A stretch of DNA of 64,000 bases from Moringa oleifera (lineage: Eukaryota; Streptophyta; Magnoliopsida; Brassicales; Moringaceae). The notes beneath the pieces are model-generated. The model was not told where the DNA came from, did not search any database, and worked only from the letters and a program-made list of their open reading frames with translations. The translations under genes and the position numbers were made by a program. Location: the NCBI GenBank assembly GCA_021397835.1, contig JAJFZO010000447.1:62001-126000 (forward strand). The letters are read 5' to 3'. This document shows positions 48,144-60,100 of this stretch, in pieces. Within the stretch, counting starts at the first letter, position 1, and each line of letters begins with the position of its first letter.

Positions 48144-50780
48144 TCATCTACTAAAGTTTGTGAAAGAGGACTGAAAGTGGCTTCCACCATTATAATAATG
48201 CAAGTTTGGACACATCAATTTGTTATGTCCATATTTACCGCACCTAAAGCACCTCTTTTGATGTGTCCTTTCCTCACCTGATGGTATTCGTTGCTTCCTT
48301 GAACGATTTGCTGGCGTCCCATTATTAGGTGGTAAAACCACAACCCTTTTGACTTCTTTAGGGATATTTTAATTAGACTTATCACCAACCTGATAAATCA
48401 ACTCAGCATATGCTGTCAATAGGTGCTCATGTTTGTAGTAGTCAGAGTAAAAGGTTATGAAATCAATGTTACATTTCTTATGAATAATAAAAATTAGTGA
48501 AGTTACAATAACACAAAATCATGAAAAATAAAGGTATTAAAAGCAAAATAGATAATGTTACCTAGAAGCTACTAGTGCATGCGCACAAGGCAAAAGATCA
48601 GCTTAAAACTCCCTATATGTGCAAGTACGTTCCATGAGGTTAACAATAGCCTCTTTACCTTTGTGCTTAACTGGAAATATGTTTCAGTCAACATTGGAAG
48701 CTGTCATTTGCAATGAAGTTTTTTGTCTTTCGGTCATTAATGAGAGGATCCATTCCGTTAGGTGTGACCTCCAAGCTTTGGTTTTCTTGCATCGATCATA
48801 AAATGAACGTTGCACCATATCTCTAATGAATTTCAATAAAATCATGACGAGCAACTCACGAGCAAATCAAAGACATGAATTTAAACTTTCAGCAATGTTG
48901 GTCATCCTAAGTTGGTGTCGTCTCTGAGGGCAATACACACGTGACCATTTTCTAAGATCTTTCTTCATAATATATTCGAAAACTTTAGGGTGATTAGCTT
49001 ACAACTCAGTCATTAATTTATTAAATTAAGATTCCTCATATGCCCTAGCAACATTATAAAAAATCTTAGACATATCTTCTTTCTTGAATTTATTTTTTAT
49101 GTTCTGAGCCATATACCAAGAACATAATCCATGACAAGAATCAAAAAAGACCTTTGCAGTGGGCTTTGCAATACTAGTATGATGATCTAATATAATAACC
49201 AAGTCCTTCATCGTACCAAGTGCTTCTTTCAGCTGCCTTAAGAACCACTCTCATGCTTCATAATTCTCTAAGTCACCATAACCGAATACTAGTGGATACA
49301 TCTGTTCATTTTTATCTTTGCATGCCACTACAAACATTACACTATAGAACCTCCCTTTCAAATGAGTAGCATCGATAGCAATTACTGGTCGGATCACTGA
49401 ATGAAACCCCCTCAATGATGGACCAAGAGCCACAAAAAATACTTAAATCGATTACTCCCTTCTTCTTCTATGCATATGTGAGCCTTAGTTCCCGAATTAA
49501 CTATTTACAACATGTGATAATATGACGGTAATTGTTGGTATGACTCAACTGGATCACCGTATGTAAGAGACAATGCATGCTCTTTAGCCTTCCAAGCTTT
49601 ACTATACAAAATCTGTATGTCATATAATTCTTTTATATCGTCCATGATGTCTTTTGGCTTAATGATTCTAGCATTAGTAGACAATCTCTGAGCCATAATT
49701 TCTTCAATAATGGCTGAACTTGCTTATCGATGTCATCGATGCAATTCTTCAACTGTGCAAGCATGTGTCAAATCACACCATCTAATTTGGAAGAATTGCC
49801 CTTGTACAATTCTCACGGCATGAACTTTTTATGCACAATTTTTTTCTCTACAAGTAACCTCAAACAATGATTTATTAAATCTAGTAACTCTAAATTCAAA
49901 ATTCTCATTCAATGCATGCATATCTAAAAATTGCTTTAACTCGGTTTTATTTGAAAAAAACTGACCTCTAGCAAGGGAGTGAATCGAAGTCATTGATTCC
50001 GTAGTAGGAGCTGGAACAATACTATATAGTTCAGCACCCAACACACTATACCTTCTATCAAGACCATCACATTAATTATTATGTACTTCAAGGCATGCAG
50101 GCGGGACATAAGGTGGGACAAAAGGTGGGATAGGATGTAAGTTCTCATTAACCTCTTCATTATCGGGTTCCACTTCTATAATGGGTTCATATTGATCTTC
50201 ACTAGTAGGCTGAGCTTTTTGGATTGGGTATTCACACCTAGCATCATAATCCATCGACCCATCATATTGATCTCATCAGTATACTGAGTGACATGGGGAT
50301 TCACACTATGTATGAATGGTTCTGTGCCAAAATTTTCTCCTTCAATAGTTGGATTACTCCTGGTACAAGAATTGAAAAACTAATTCGTCCTATAATTCCA
50401 TTATCATGTACACTTCGTCTATTCTCAACAAAATTTTTCTCCACCAAATCAACAATTACACGGGAAATCACGTTGTCATCATACAACATAAACTCAACAT
50501 CGTCTTCATTCACTAACTTAATTTTAACAGCAGTATTTTTCAGATTTTACTATGGTGTGCAGTGCAACATCAGTCTTAGAGTAATCAACCTCCATGCAAG
50601 ATTTAACCAAATTCAACAACTGTACATACGTCAACTCCCTCTGAATAACATACCCTTGATTCTGATAGCTCTGCCAGTATACTCAAAACTCCCTCTTGAC
50701 CCAAACCACTCATCATTCCAAATTACAATGATCCATATTCTACGATGTCAACAAAAATATTTCAAATACTAATAAAGAGG
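48144..50780 (-). pseudogene. mudrA-type Mutator transposase (decayed)
   Basis: Minus-strand pieces in MULE transposase order. An N-terminal region at 50770-50300 includes LTYVQLLNLVKSCMEVDY and a NEDDVEFMLYDD segment. An acidic and proline-rich linker lies at 50254-50072 (PPFVPPYVPP). The MuDR DNA-binding domain is at 50044-49829 (RGQFFSNKTELKQFLDMHA, then FEVTCREKNC). After a linker at 49696-49505 comes the MULE DDE region at 49433-49251 (VIAIDATHLKGRFYS, with the first catalytic Asp) and 49211-49026 (CHGLCSWYMAQNIKNKF). The C-terminal CCHC zinc knuckle is at 48280-48220 (CFRCGKYGHNKLMC). Several stops and frame changes separate the pieces. It converges on the ULP1-like gene; such pairs are known in plant MULEs of the Kaonashi type. 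Confidence 0.85.
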
Positions 50781-50819
50781 AATTAGCTATTACAGAGAAG
50801 AAAAAAATAATTTTAGAAA

Positions 50820-51330
50820 AGATTAAATACTGTTTAATAAACATGTTACGATTTAGATACCAATATAATAATGTCACGATTTGCTGATTAGAATATGCTT
50901 TATTATTCTGACATAGTATGATTTAAATAATATTCAACATTGTTCAGTTTTTGGTTACGAAATATACCACAGATCATAATTTTCTAAGTTAGCGAATTCC
51001 ATAATGAAGTTACGATTTATATTATGAGGTTACGAGTTTTCTGATTAAGACACAATTTCACATTCCAGCATTATATGATTTCAATAATATTCAACATTTG
51101 AAATTACGATTTAAGTGAAGCCATTATGTTATGATTTCCATATTAGGATACGATTTCACATTCTTACATGATACTATTTTAATAAAATGCAACATTACCC
51201 TTTTTTTTTCATCAATGTTGGGTTACGAAATCTACTACATGTCATGATTTGTGCTGAAGCAAATGAAAACTTCACCTTTCAAGCTACATTGGCCATGATT
51301 TACTCTGTAATAAATGAAAACTTTACAATT
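50820..51330 (-). repeat. TTACGATTT motif array 5 (minus orientation)
   Basis: Upstream (5') of the mudrA-like gene, words such as 'gttacgattta', 'tcacgatttgctgatta', 'ggttacgaaat' and 'tacgatttcacattc' recur about ten times, nearly all as TACGATTT on the plus strand, which is AAATCGTA on the gene strand. Confidence 0.7.
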
Positions 51331-51339
51331 TCAAGCTAC

Positions 51340-51890
51340 ATTATTATTTAAAAGTATATCTGTCACCCTCTTGACCCATTCAAGCACTTTCTTTCTGATT
51401 TTGAAAAAAAATATGCTTGTACAAAATATGAGCTCCCTTCTTTGTGCAAGAAAACCAGTCACAAAATATCAATAACTGCCTTTGATTCTTCCTTTCTCTA
51501 CAAATTCGAAGAGAAAAGAGCAAAAAAAGAGGGCGAAGAGAGAGACAGATCAAAGAGAGATCGCGATTGAGGGGAGAGAGGTCCAGGAAAGAGAATTCAG
51601 ACAATGCAGTATAATTAATTTTCAAGTTCACTTAATTTCGAGGATATTATTATCTAAGTGCCAAAAAAATGTAAATTATGCAAAAAAGTTTCTTTTACAA
51701 TAAAAGGATGATGGAGTGCTAATTTGGGGAATTTCCTTAGAAGGGAAAATGGAGAAAGACGACCATAAATGTCGGGGCGATGCACGTGAGAAGAAAGATA
51801 GAGAAATAAGGCGACGCATGTGAAGAGAAAGATATAGCTATTGCCTTAATTTTAAACAAATAAGATAATGATCAATTTACGATAATCATT
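51340..51890 (-). promoter_or_regulatory. leader/promoter-like region 5' of the mudrA-like gene
   Basis: On the minus strand a pyrimidine-rich block (about 51590-51500, ctctctcttcgccctcttt) resembles the leader of the ULP1-like gene at 42.7 kb. ORFs on both strands here are low-complexity purine or pyrimidine runs. The outer end of the Mutator-like unit should lie in 51.6-51.9 kb, but I could not find terminal inverted repeats matching 42.2-42.7 kb. Confidence 0.25.
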
Positions 51891-52008
51891 AGCTATCGTG
51901 AGTCACTGGCCATTGCCATGACTATTACTTAGAAATTAGTTATGAATTCTAGATCAATTATTGATGTTAATAAAATTTAAAAAATAAATCTAATTATCAA
52001 ATTTTTAA

Positions 52009-52534
52009 GATAAATGTTATAAAATTTTGATGTTTATTTTATGTTATCAATCAAATTTTTATACTTAAAAAATGATAAATTAGACTTTAATCTATTAATT
52101 TAGTCTAAGTTGAATCTTAATTCAAATGATTATGAAAAATTAATGATATTTCAGTTATTAAAATACCTCAAAAAAATTTTACTCTATTTTGGATCCATCA
52201 TCCAAATTTGAACAATTTTTGACATAAAATCTATTTTTTTATAAATTTTTAAAATTTTTAACAATGTTAATTTTAAAATGTATTATTTTCAATATTCAAA
52301 AAATTTTAAAATTTTTTTGTCACAATAGCTTAAATATTTTTTTTATGTCTATAAAATATTTTAAGGTAAAAGTCATTGTATTAGATCTTCAATTTGAAAA
52401 TTTTTAATTTTAAAATTTTTTATAAGGTTTAATTTAAATCAATTTGATAAATTCGAGTTTGATTTGTCACTTTTTAAGTATAAAAATTTAATTGGTATCA
52501 TAAAATAAATATCAAGATTTTATGATACCTTTAC
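52009..52534. mobile_element. MITE-like inverted-repeat element, copy 1
   Basis: The first ~110 bases (gttataaaattttgatgttt, then tgttatcaatcaaattttta) are inverted at the end (gtatcataaaatcttgatat, then tgataccaattaaattttta on the opposite strand), with mismatches. The element is about 525 bases, AT-rich and non-coding. A clean target duplication was not found. It sits inside the right part of the candidate CACTA element, so it inserted later or is hitch-hiking. Confidence 0.7.
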
Positions 52535-53007
52535 TTAATTTCATATCAATCACTAATCAATTGTTAAAATGAAAAAATTAATTTTGTAATAATTTTATCA
52601 TTAATTTGTTAGCATCTAGTGATTGAATAAGCCTAGCACTAATTTCATCACTATTCTTAATTTCTTTTTTGTAATGTTTGTTTTGTTAATTAATATTACT
52701 AAAAACTTTGAAAGTATAACTAATTAGATCAATCAAAAGTTAGAAGAGTTTGTTACAACTCATTTTCTTTGATTTTGGTGAATTATAAAATGACAAAATC
52801 TCTCTAAATTTAATTTTCATCTTATTAATTCACACACATTTTATTTTACTTGCGGATTTTATTTTACCCATATATTGGTTATTCAAAGTTTATTACTCCT
52901 TTCTTTTTCTATTTTCTCAAAATTCAATTTAAAATTTAAAATTTAAAAAAATATATTTTGTAATTATCAATATTAGATATTTTGATAAATTGAAATAATA
53001 AATCTAA

Positions 53008-53540
53008 GGGTAAAGATCATAGAAAATCTTGATATTTATCTTATGTTACCAATTAAACTCTTATATTCAAAAACTAACAAATCAAACCTTAATTTATTAA
53101 TTTGATCTAATTAAATCTTATAAAAAATTTAAAAATTTAAAATATTCAAATTAAAAATCTTATACAACAAATTTTAACTAAATTTTTTTATAAAAGTAAA
53201 GAAATATTTAATTAATTATCATAACTACAAGTTTCAAAATTTTTTATGAATACATAAAATATATTTTTTAAAATTGACATAGTTAAAAATTTATTTAAAA
53301 AATAGATATTACATCAAAAATTATTTAAATGTGAAAGATCGACCTTAAATAGAATGAATAATTTATTTGAATTATTTTTAAAATATTTTAATAACAAAAA
53401 TATCCTTAATTTTTCATAACTATTTGAGATAAGGTCTATTTGAATCAAATTGATAGGTCAAAATTTGATTTGTCTCTTTTTGAACATAAGGGTTTGATTA
53501 GTAATATGGAGTAAACATGAGGTTTTATGAGATATTCACC
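53008..53540. mobile_element. MITE-like inverted-repeat element, copy 2
   Basis: Same family as the element at 52009. The left arm carries 'aaaatcttgatatttatctt' and 'ttaccaattaaactctta'; the right arm, inverted, carries 'ctcataaaacctcatgttta' and 'ttactaatcaaacccttatg'. About 530 bases and non-coding. The two copies differ by many substitutions, so neither insertion is recent. Confidence 0.7.
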
Positions 53541-54220
53541 ATAACTTTATTTTAAAAGTAGAGTTTTAAATTAATAATATTTATAATTCAAATGTAAATG
53601 TAGTGATAAGTAAATATATTTTTAAAAATAATAATTATTAATTTATGTAATATTATAATATTAATTTTTAAAAAAATATTAATATCAAATCCCTTGTAAT
53701 TTTAAATTTTCAAAATATAAAAATATAAAAATCTTTTTCTACAAATAAAATTTATTTTAAAAAATTAATATTGATTTCATAATATTTTAAATTAATAGAT
53801 ATATAAACACATAGTTTTAAATTTTAACTTAACACTATATATTTACAAATTATAATTTAAATTTATTATAATAAATCATAATTACATATTTTTGCAATTT
53901 TGATAGTATCATAATATTGATAAATTTTATTTAAATATTTGAATCAATTTTATTATTACTGATTTTTTTTTTTATATAAGAAACAAAGTAACTTTATATT
54001 ATCTATAAGACATTAAGGGAATGCTCTCATGTACGAAACTTTAGTTAGATCATATATGAAAGTGAAAACATCAATGAATTCTACACAAGGTGCTCCTCAT
54101 TTACAAAAGAATCTCCTATTATCCATAATTTAAGAATATAAATCCATTTACTATATAACATATCAAGGGAAGTTTTCATCCATTCAAAAGCCTTCTTATT
54201 TTTTTTTCTTCAGAGAAGCC
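53540..54220. other. AT-rich spacer
   Basis: No gene, repeat family or RNA is recognised. A TATA-like TATATAA at 54152-54158 precedes the small ORF at 54226. Confidence 0.5.
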
Positions 54221-54225
54221 AAAAG

Positions 54226-54447
54226 ATGAGAAGCAAAATCAATGCAGTAGCTTTGTTTTTATCCTTTTTGTCCTTGTGCTTCCCCAAGCATTCAACTTTG
54301 GTACCACTAAGCCCAACGTCATCCAAGCTTGCCCTAGCAAAAGTAACACACTCTCCTAATCTTTCTAGACCAATTACACTAAAATATTACATGATTCACA
54401 ATTTTCGGCTTTTTCTTTGCATAGAAAACACTTATTTGGAAGCTTGA
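54226..54447 (+). CDS. small ORF with signal-peptide-like start
   Basis: 73 codons opening MRSKINAVALFLSFLSLCF: a basic start, then a hydrophobic stretch and small residues, as in a secretory signal peptide. A TATATAA element lies about 70 bases upstream, a plausible distance for a short leader. The rest is Ser/Pro-rich without a family I recognise and ends in an aromatic-rich tail that could be intron read-through. It may be exon 1 of a broken secreted-protein gene, a small secreted peptide, or chance. Confidence 0.3.
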   Translation: MRSKINAVALFLSFLSLCFPKHSTLVPLSPTSSKLALAKVTHSPNLSRPITLKYYMIHNFRLFLCIENTYLEA

Positions 54448-54479
54448 TTCCCTTTTTTTGTAAATTTTCAAAGGTTACT

Positions 54480-55780
54480 GGTTTATCCCAAATTGCTCCG
54501 TAGGTAAAAAATGCCATTTTCAAGGGTGTTTCAACCCTTGAAATTAACTTCTACAATACGTCATTCATCATCTGTCCTTCTTAGACAACCACTATCTTCT
54601 TGAAAAGTGACTTAACCAAAAAAATTTCTATCTTCAGTGCTCAATTCTAGTTTGATGTTGTAAATATGCTAAATCCTATAAATTCCTTCTAAATGTAATC
54701 TCCCATGTCACTTTTTCTCCTCATATAGATAGGTACTTTTTTACCTATGCTTCTTTATTGCAAGCAAGTTGATACACTCTCGAAAATGCCTCCCTAAGCA
54801 GTTACTCCCCACACCATAAATCATGCAAAATATTTAACGTTGTTACATTTCCCAACTTTGAACCTAACATGTGATTTTACTATATCCCAACCTTTTATTA
54901 TGGTTCTCCATACTCTAGTTCCATGACTTTCCCTCTCATTACCTTTACACACCTCTTTCCATTTTTTTGTATTTAGCTACCATCTATTTTTTTTAAAGAT
55001 TTTCTTTTTCTCGTTATGGACCTCCACAATCATTTTTCTATAATATTTTATTAAATAAGTCTAAAGGTTTAATCCTTAAATCCAAATACTCAATCAATTA
55101 TCTTACAATCTCTCATTTAACAAGATGGTATCTAACCGGTTATTATTACAAGTTTCTATAACATAAATTACTAACTAATAATATTTTTAAGATTTAACAT
55201 CAATGTGGATACAAAAATTATTTTTTCCAATATTAGTATAGATGATCAAATTTTATTATATTTCATTAAAATAAAATATCTATGATCCAATTATTAATAA
55301 AACATAAAAGTAGATATATGATGTGTTTTTAACTTTTATTTCTTATCTATTATAATTTTTTGATAAAATTATTTATTATAATTATGTATTGTTGAGTAGA
55401 AGCATGATTTATTTTACAATATTAATTTAAAATTTATTATTTTAATAATATTTATATTTATATTTAAAATTACTACAAACTCATCAACTTTGTTCATTAT
55501 ATTTAGTCAATCATTTGTGTAATTATGATTAACAATGGTTTGATTAACATTTTATCAAATATATAGATATATTTTTTAATTATTTTTATAATTTTTATAT
55601 TATAAATTTTATAATTAATTAATTAAAAATTTAGTTAACTTTTTAATTTATATTTTAAAATTATAATTTTAAATAATTCTTTAAATATTATTATTATTAA
55701 ACTCATATGTATTCATAACTAATTTAAAAATAAAAATAAAATTTTAAACTTGCACTATATGTAAATTCCTTTTTGCTCCC
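54480..55780. other. intergenic spacer, partly TE-like
   Basis: 54480-55050 is less AT-rich than the rest and may be decayed coding sequence, but no frame stays open and no motif is seen. 55050-55780 is plain AT-rich DNA. Confidence 0.4.
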
Positions 55781-55789
55781 AAATACCAT

Positions 55790-57160
55790 TTTGCGATTTG
55801 CTCTTAAGCAGGACTGCAGGAGAAACATATGGTCGTTAAGCTGTCCTCTCATCTAAAACTTGGCTTGAATTGATTAATTAAAACGGTATGGAAACTACCC
55901 CGAGGAAGGAAGAAAATACCAACCGGGCTTTCTCTTTGTAGGTCTGTTACCAGAGGCCTGGAGGAGCTGCCTCGCGGTTCTCTGCTTCTTTTTACTCCCA
56001 AATCTGAGGTGCTTTTCTCTCTCTGTAACTCTTCTTCTCGTTGCACTGTGTTTAATTCTCTTTGAGATTCATGGAACTTGTTATTTTGCGTGATGTTTAG
56101 AATGCTAAGTAGGGTTTTTGGTTTTAGGGTTCTTTAAGGTTTTATTTTGACGGCTTGCTAGATTCGGTTGTTTGAATGTTCAAATTCCAAGCTGAGTTGT
56201 GAGGTTCTAGTTTTCGATTTAAAGGGGTTGCTAACCTTGGTGTTTTCAAGTGCTTGGTTGCTGAGAAAATGTACGAGGAAAGGAATTTGGGAATTCAGGG
56301 TGAGCGTTTTTTTTTTTTGGCACTCGGCCTTTTCAAGATAGCTAAGACTTCTATCCAGGCGAGTTAACTGCAGTTACTTGAGTTGCTTTTTCATGTTTTA
56401 ACCTTTGTGGTGATGGACATGTGTCAATGAATGGAATCTAAATTACAAGAAAGCCTAATAGGAGACAAGATGTCGGTTTTCTAATGTAATGTTTGACATA
56501 GCATAACCTTCGAATTTTAGGATTCAACGTTCTTAGGCTTTTAAGTTGGTTTTTCAAATTGGTTGTTGCATGACAAGTAGTGTATGTGCTTGGCTTTAAC
56601 CTTTCTTATCATTTTTCTTAAAAACTTGGTTTGACTAGCTGTACCGTGGTTTTTTCTTCAATTTTATTGCTATTATGTTTTCCCAAATATTAATTGAGAC
56701 TGAGAGTGCTGGTGTATGCCATTTCTGCAGTGGGGAATTGCAGGAAAGCAAAAAATAAGAAGAAAGGCATAACAAAATAGGAAGGAAAAGGAAAATTTCT
56801 TCTTTTATTAGCTCCTAATAAGGCTTTCATATGTTCCCCAAACTTTTCTGCCAAATTATATTAAGATTTTATCTTTTAGAAAGAAAAGTAAAAGGTATGT
56901 ATATTATATAAGCATACATATGTCTGTGTGTTGTTTCGATTCATAGTTATAGCTTGTTTAGGGAAAAAGAAATTGTGGCTAATTAACTTCTTCTGCATTT
57001 TTCTTCCCAACTAGGTTTCAGGATGCATTGTTTGTAAAACTACCAGGCATAATCCAAACAGTTATACTTCTTTTGTTTTATTCCTATTGTTTGTGGAGCT
57101 GTCAGACATACTGCATTTAGTTAGTTGCATAAACTAGAGAGTATTTGATTCTCCGAGTGT
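55790..57160 (+). promoter_or_regulatory. MTB promoter/5' leader with predicted intron
   Basis: A GC-richer block at about 55800-56008 ends at a donor-like CTGAG/GTGCTT and is probably the first untranslated exon. A matching acceptor (CAACTAG) ends at 57014, giving a leader intron of about 1 kb, and the second exon continues to the ATG at 57161. Minus-strand ORFs here are shadows. No TATA box is evident, which is common for housekeeping genes. Confidence 0.45.
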
Positions 57161-60100
57161 ATGGCAATGGATTCACCAGAGCGTAGTAGGAATCATGTGA
57201 AACGAGATATAGAAGATAATTCCGATGTGAAAAGTGATTGGGCTGGGGATGATGAAGAATGGGAGGGTAGTGATAAGAGAAGGCACAGGTCAGGCAGGCT
57301 TAGAAAGCCCAGTAATGGAGAGGACGCCGAGGGATTAGATGGCAGTGGAAAAAGGAGAAGTTCTGGGGACAGGAGTGATAGTCGTAAGAGGTCAGGGGGT
57401 TCTATCAGAGTAGAAAGTGATGAAGATGATTATGACACGAAAAAAGAGCTGCGTTCTAGGCAAATAAAGAGAAAACAAGAGGAAAGTTCATTGGAAAAGT
57501 TGAGCAATTGGTACCAGGATGGAGAGCTGGAAAACCGGCAAGATACTGGAGACAAATCAGGGAGTAGAGGGCATGTTCGGGCTGATGAAAGTGATAGAAG
57601 GAGAACAAGCTCGAGACTATCGGAACATGAGAGTTCTCGTAGTGGAAGTAAAAGTAAGGAAGAGAAATCCCATGATGTAGAGCTTGAAAAATCAGTGGAT
57701 AGGGATTCTAAACATTCAGAGAGGAAAGAAAGCGGACGGGAGAAAGGTCATGGCTCTTCTGAGCCAGGAAGGAACTCAAGGAGAAGATGGGATGAATCAG
57801 ATACTGTTAGGAAAGGTGAAGAAAATCCTTATGAGAGAGCTGATATGAGAAGTGGAAAGTCTTCTGATTCTAGGTATGAGAGTGTTAGAGAAAGAAGTAC
57901 GTCTTCCAGAAATGAACCCAATGAGAGTAAGAGCAGGGCTTTAGATTCAAGCAGTGAGAAAGGTGCCAAATCCAACAACAGGGAAGAGAGAAGAGTGGAG
58001 ACTGAGAAAGGTAAGAGTAAAGGCTGGTCAGAAGTTGTAGAAGAAGATAATAAGGTTAGCCCTGTCAATCATGAAGACAGATCAACTAGGGAGAAACATG
58101 ACAAGCACAGACAGCAGAGAACTCCCACCAGTAGGGATGTTTCTGAAAGTCGGGAAAGGTCTCTTAATACAGATGAAGATGGAAATACATGGATGAGAGA
58201 TAAAAGTGCGAGAGAATCAGGGCAGTCTAACAGATCTAGAACCCCTGAGAGAACGGGGAAGCGTCATCAAGAACCAGAGCACTCTGAGATGGATTATGAA
58301 AGGAGCAGCGACTTAAAGAGGAAGGAACTCGACAAAGATGGTCGTAGGGATGAGAGATCAAAAGGCAGAGATGATAGCTGGAGCGACAGGAATAGGGATC
58401 GAGAAGGTTCAAAAGAGAATTGGAAAAGAAGGCAACCCAGTAGTAATGATAAAGATTCAAAAGATGGGGATGTTCTTTATGATCGTGGCAGAGAATGGGA
58501 ATTTCCAAGGCATGGCCGTGAAAGGAATGAGAACGAAAGGCCTCATGGTCGGTCTGGTAGTAGAAAAGATGGAAATAGGGGAGAAGCAGTCAAAACATCA
58601 TCAAAATTTGGGATTTCTAATGAGAATTATGATGTGATAGAAATCCAAACCAAGCCACTTGACTATGGAAGAGCAGAATCTGGATCCAGTTTTGGTAGGC
58701 GAACTGAAATTGGTCCGCAATCTGACATCAAATCTGCTCCTAGTGAGGAAGAGTGGGCATATATGCGAGAAGAAAGGGCAAGAAGGACTGATTTATATGG
58801 ATCTGGGCCTTCTGGTGATGAGCCAAGAGACAAATACATGGATGATGGTACATCCATGCGTGATGCCAGTTCATGGAGGGATGAAATTGACTACCAGGCT
58901 GGGAAAGGAAGGGGCCAGAGGGGTACAACACCTGCACGCAATTCCAGTGGCCAAACTTCTAGTGGTGGTTCGCAGCCTCTGTATGGAAACCACGACCCAG
59001 GGTCTTTTGGTAGAGCTCCTCCACAAGGAGTGAAAGGGAGTAGGGTGGGAAGAGTAGGAAAAGGCAGGCCTGGTGGGAGAGACAACCAACAGGTTGGAGT
59101 CCCTATGCCCATAATGGGATCACCATTTGGACCTCTAGGAATGCCACCCCCTGGTCCCATGCAGCCACTTACCCCTAGCATGTCACCTGCACCAGGCCCT
59201 CCGATTCCTCCCGGTGTCTTCATTCCACCATTTTCCCCACCTGTTGTTTGGCCTGGTGCACGAGGGGTTGATGTCAATATGTTGGGTATTCCACCAGGTC
59301 TCTCTCCTGTTCCTCCTGGACCTTCTGGTCCGAGATTTCCTCCTAATATTGGAACTCCACCAAACTCTGGTATGTACTTTAACCAATCAGGTCCTGGAAG
59401 AGGGGGGCCTTCTGGCTTATCTGGCCCTGGTTTTAATGGTGGAGGGCCAATGGGACGTGGAATACCATCTGATAAGAATGCTGGGGGTTGGGTTCCTCCT
59501 AGAACTAGTGGACCACCTGGTAAAGCTCCTTCCAGAGGAGAGCAGAATGATTACTCTCAAAATTTTGTTGACACTGGTATGCGACCTCAGAATTTCATCA
59601 GGGAGCTGGAGCTCACCAATGTGGAGGACTACCCCAAGCTTAGGGAGCTTATACAGAAAAAGGATGAGATTGTAGCTAAATCTGCTTCTCCTCCCATGTA
59701 CTTAAAATGTGACCTGCGGGACTTTGAGTTGGCTCCTGAGTTCTTCAATACAAAGTTTGATGTCATTCTCGTGGACCCCCCTTGGGAGGAATACGTTCAT
59801 AGGGCCCCTGGTGTTGCTGACCATATGGAGTACTGGACATTTGAAGAAATACTCAACCTTAAGATTGAGGTAATCTGCTCTCCATCTTGTTTCTTTTTAG
59901 TAGCCTCTTAAATCACGCAATAGCATTTTGTTTGCAGATCTTCATGCATGTGCATTTCTCATACTGATTGTTATAAATTGGTTACAATTCATTTTAACGT
60001 TTGTCCATTTCTGAGTAATAAATTACCGACTCATTGGTATATGGCTGTGATATGATAATGATAATTCCCATACCAGTAAACTGCAAGTTGTCTTCACACT

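Larger units (their letters stand above)
36553..52676 (-). mobile_element. CACTA (En/Spm) element, candidate full span with nested insertions
   Basis: The left end reads TACTACAAAAAA at 36553; the right end, inverted, reads CATTACAAAAAA ending at 52676. Each differs from canonical CACTACAAAAAA by one C-to-T change, and both are flanked by 'ttt', fitting the 3-bp duplication of CACTA elements (weak in AT-rich DNA). Inside both ends lie subterminal words of the family (agtgattag, tagtgataaaa, tttagtgacaaac on the left; tagtgatga, aatcactaatc, catctagtgattg on the right). Decayed TNP2 transposase lies on the minus strand at 38.4-40.0 kb. The Mutator-like ULP1/mudrA unit and one MITE-like copy appear inserted or captured within. 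An alternative is two unrelated ends of different elements. Confidence 0.5.

Noticed and set aside
50293..50772. 159-codon plus-strand ORF
   Set aside because: It lies antisense to the N-terminal region of the mudrA-like transposase, which has family motifs; the plus frame has none.
42200..51900. terminal inverted repeats and 9-bp duplication for the Mutator-like unit
   Set aside because: Only a short shared word (CCAAATTA) near 42.58 and 51.73 kb was seen; too little to call ends.
58891..59277. 128-codon minus-strand ORF rich in Gly and Pro
   Set aside because: Antisense shadow of the MTB proline-rich segment.
59214..59675. 153-codon plus-strand ORF
   Set aside because: Out-of-frame shadow of the Gly/Pro-rich part of the MTB exon.
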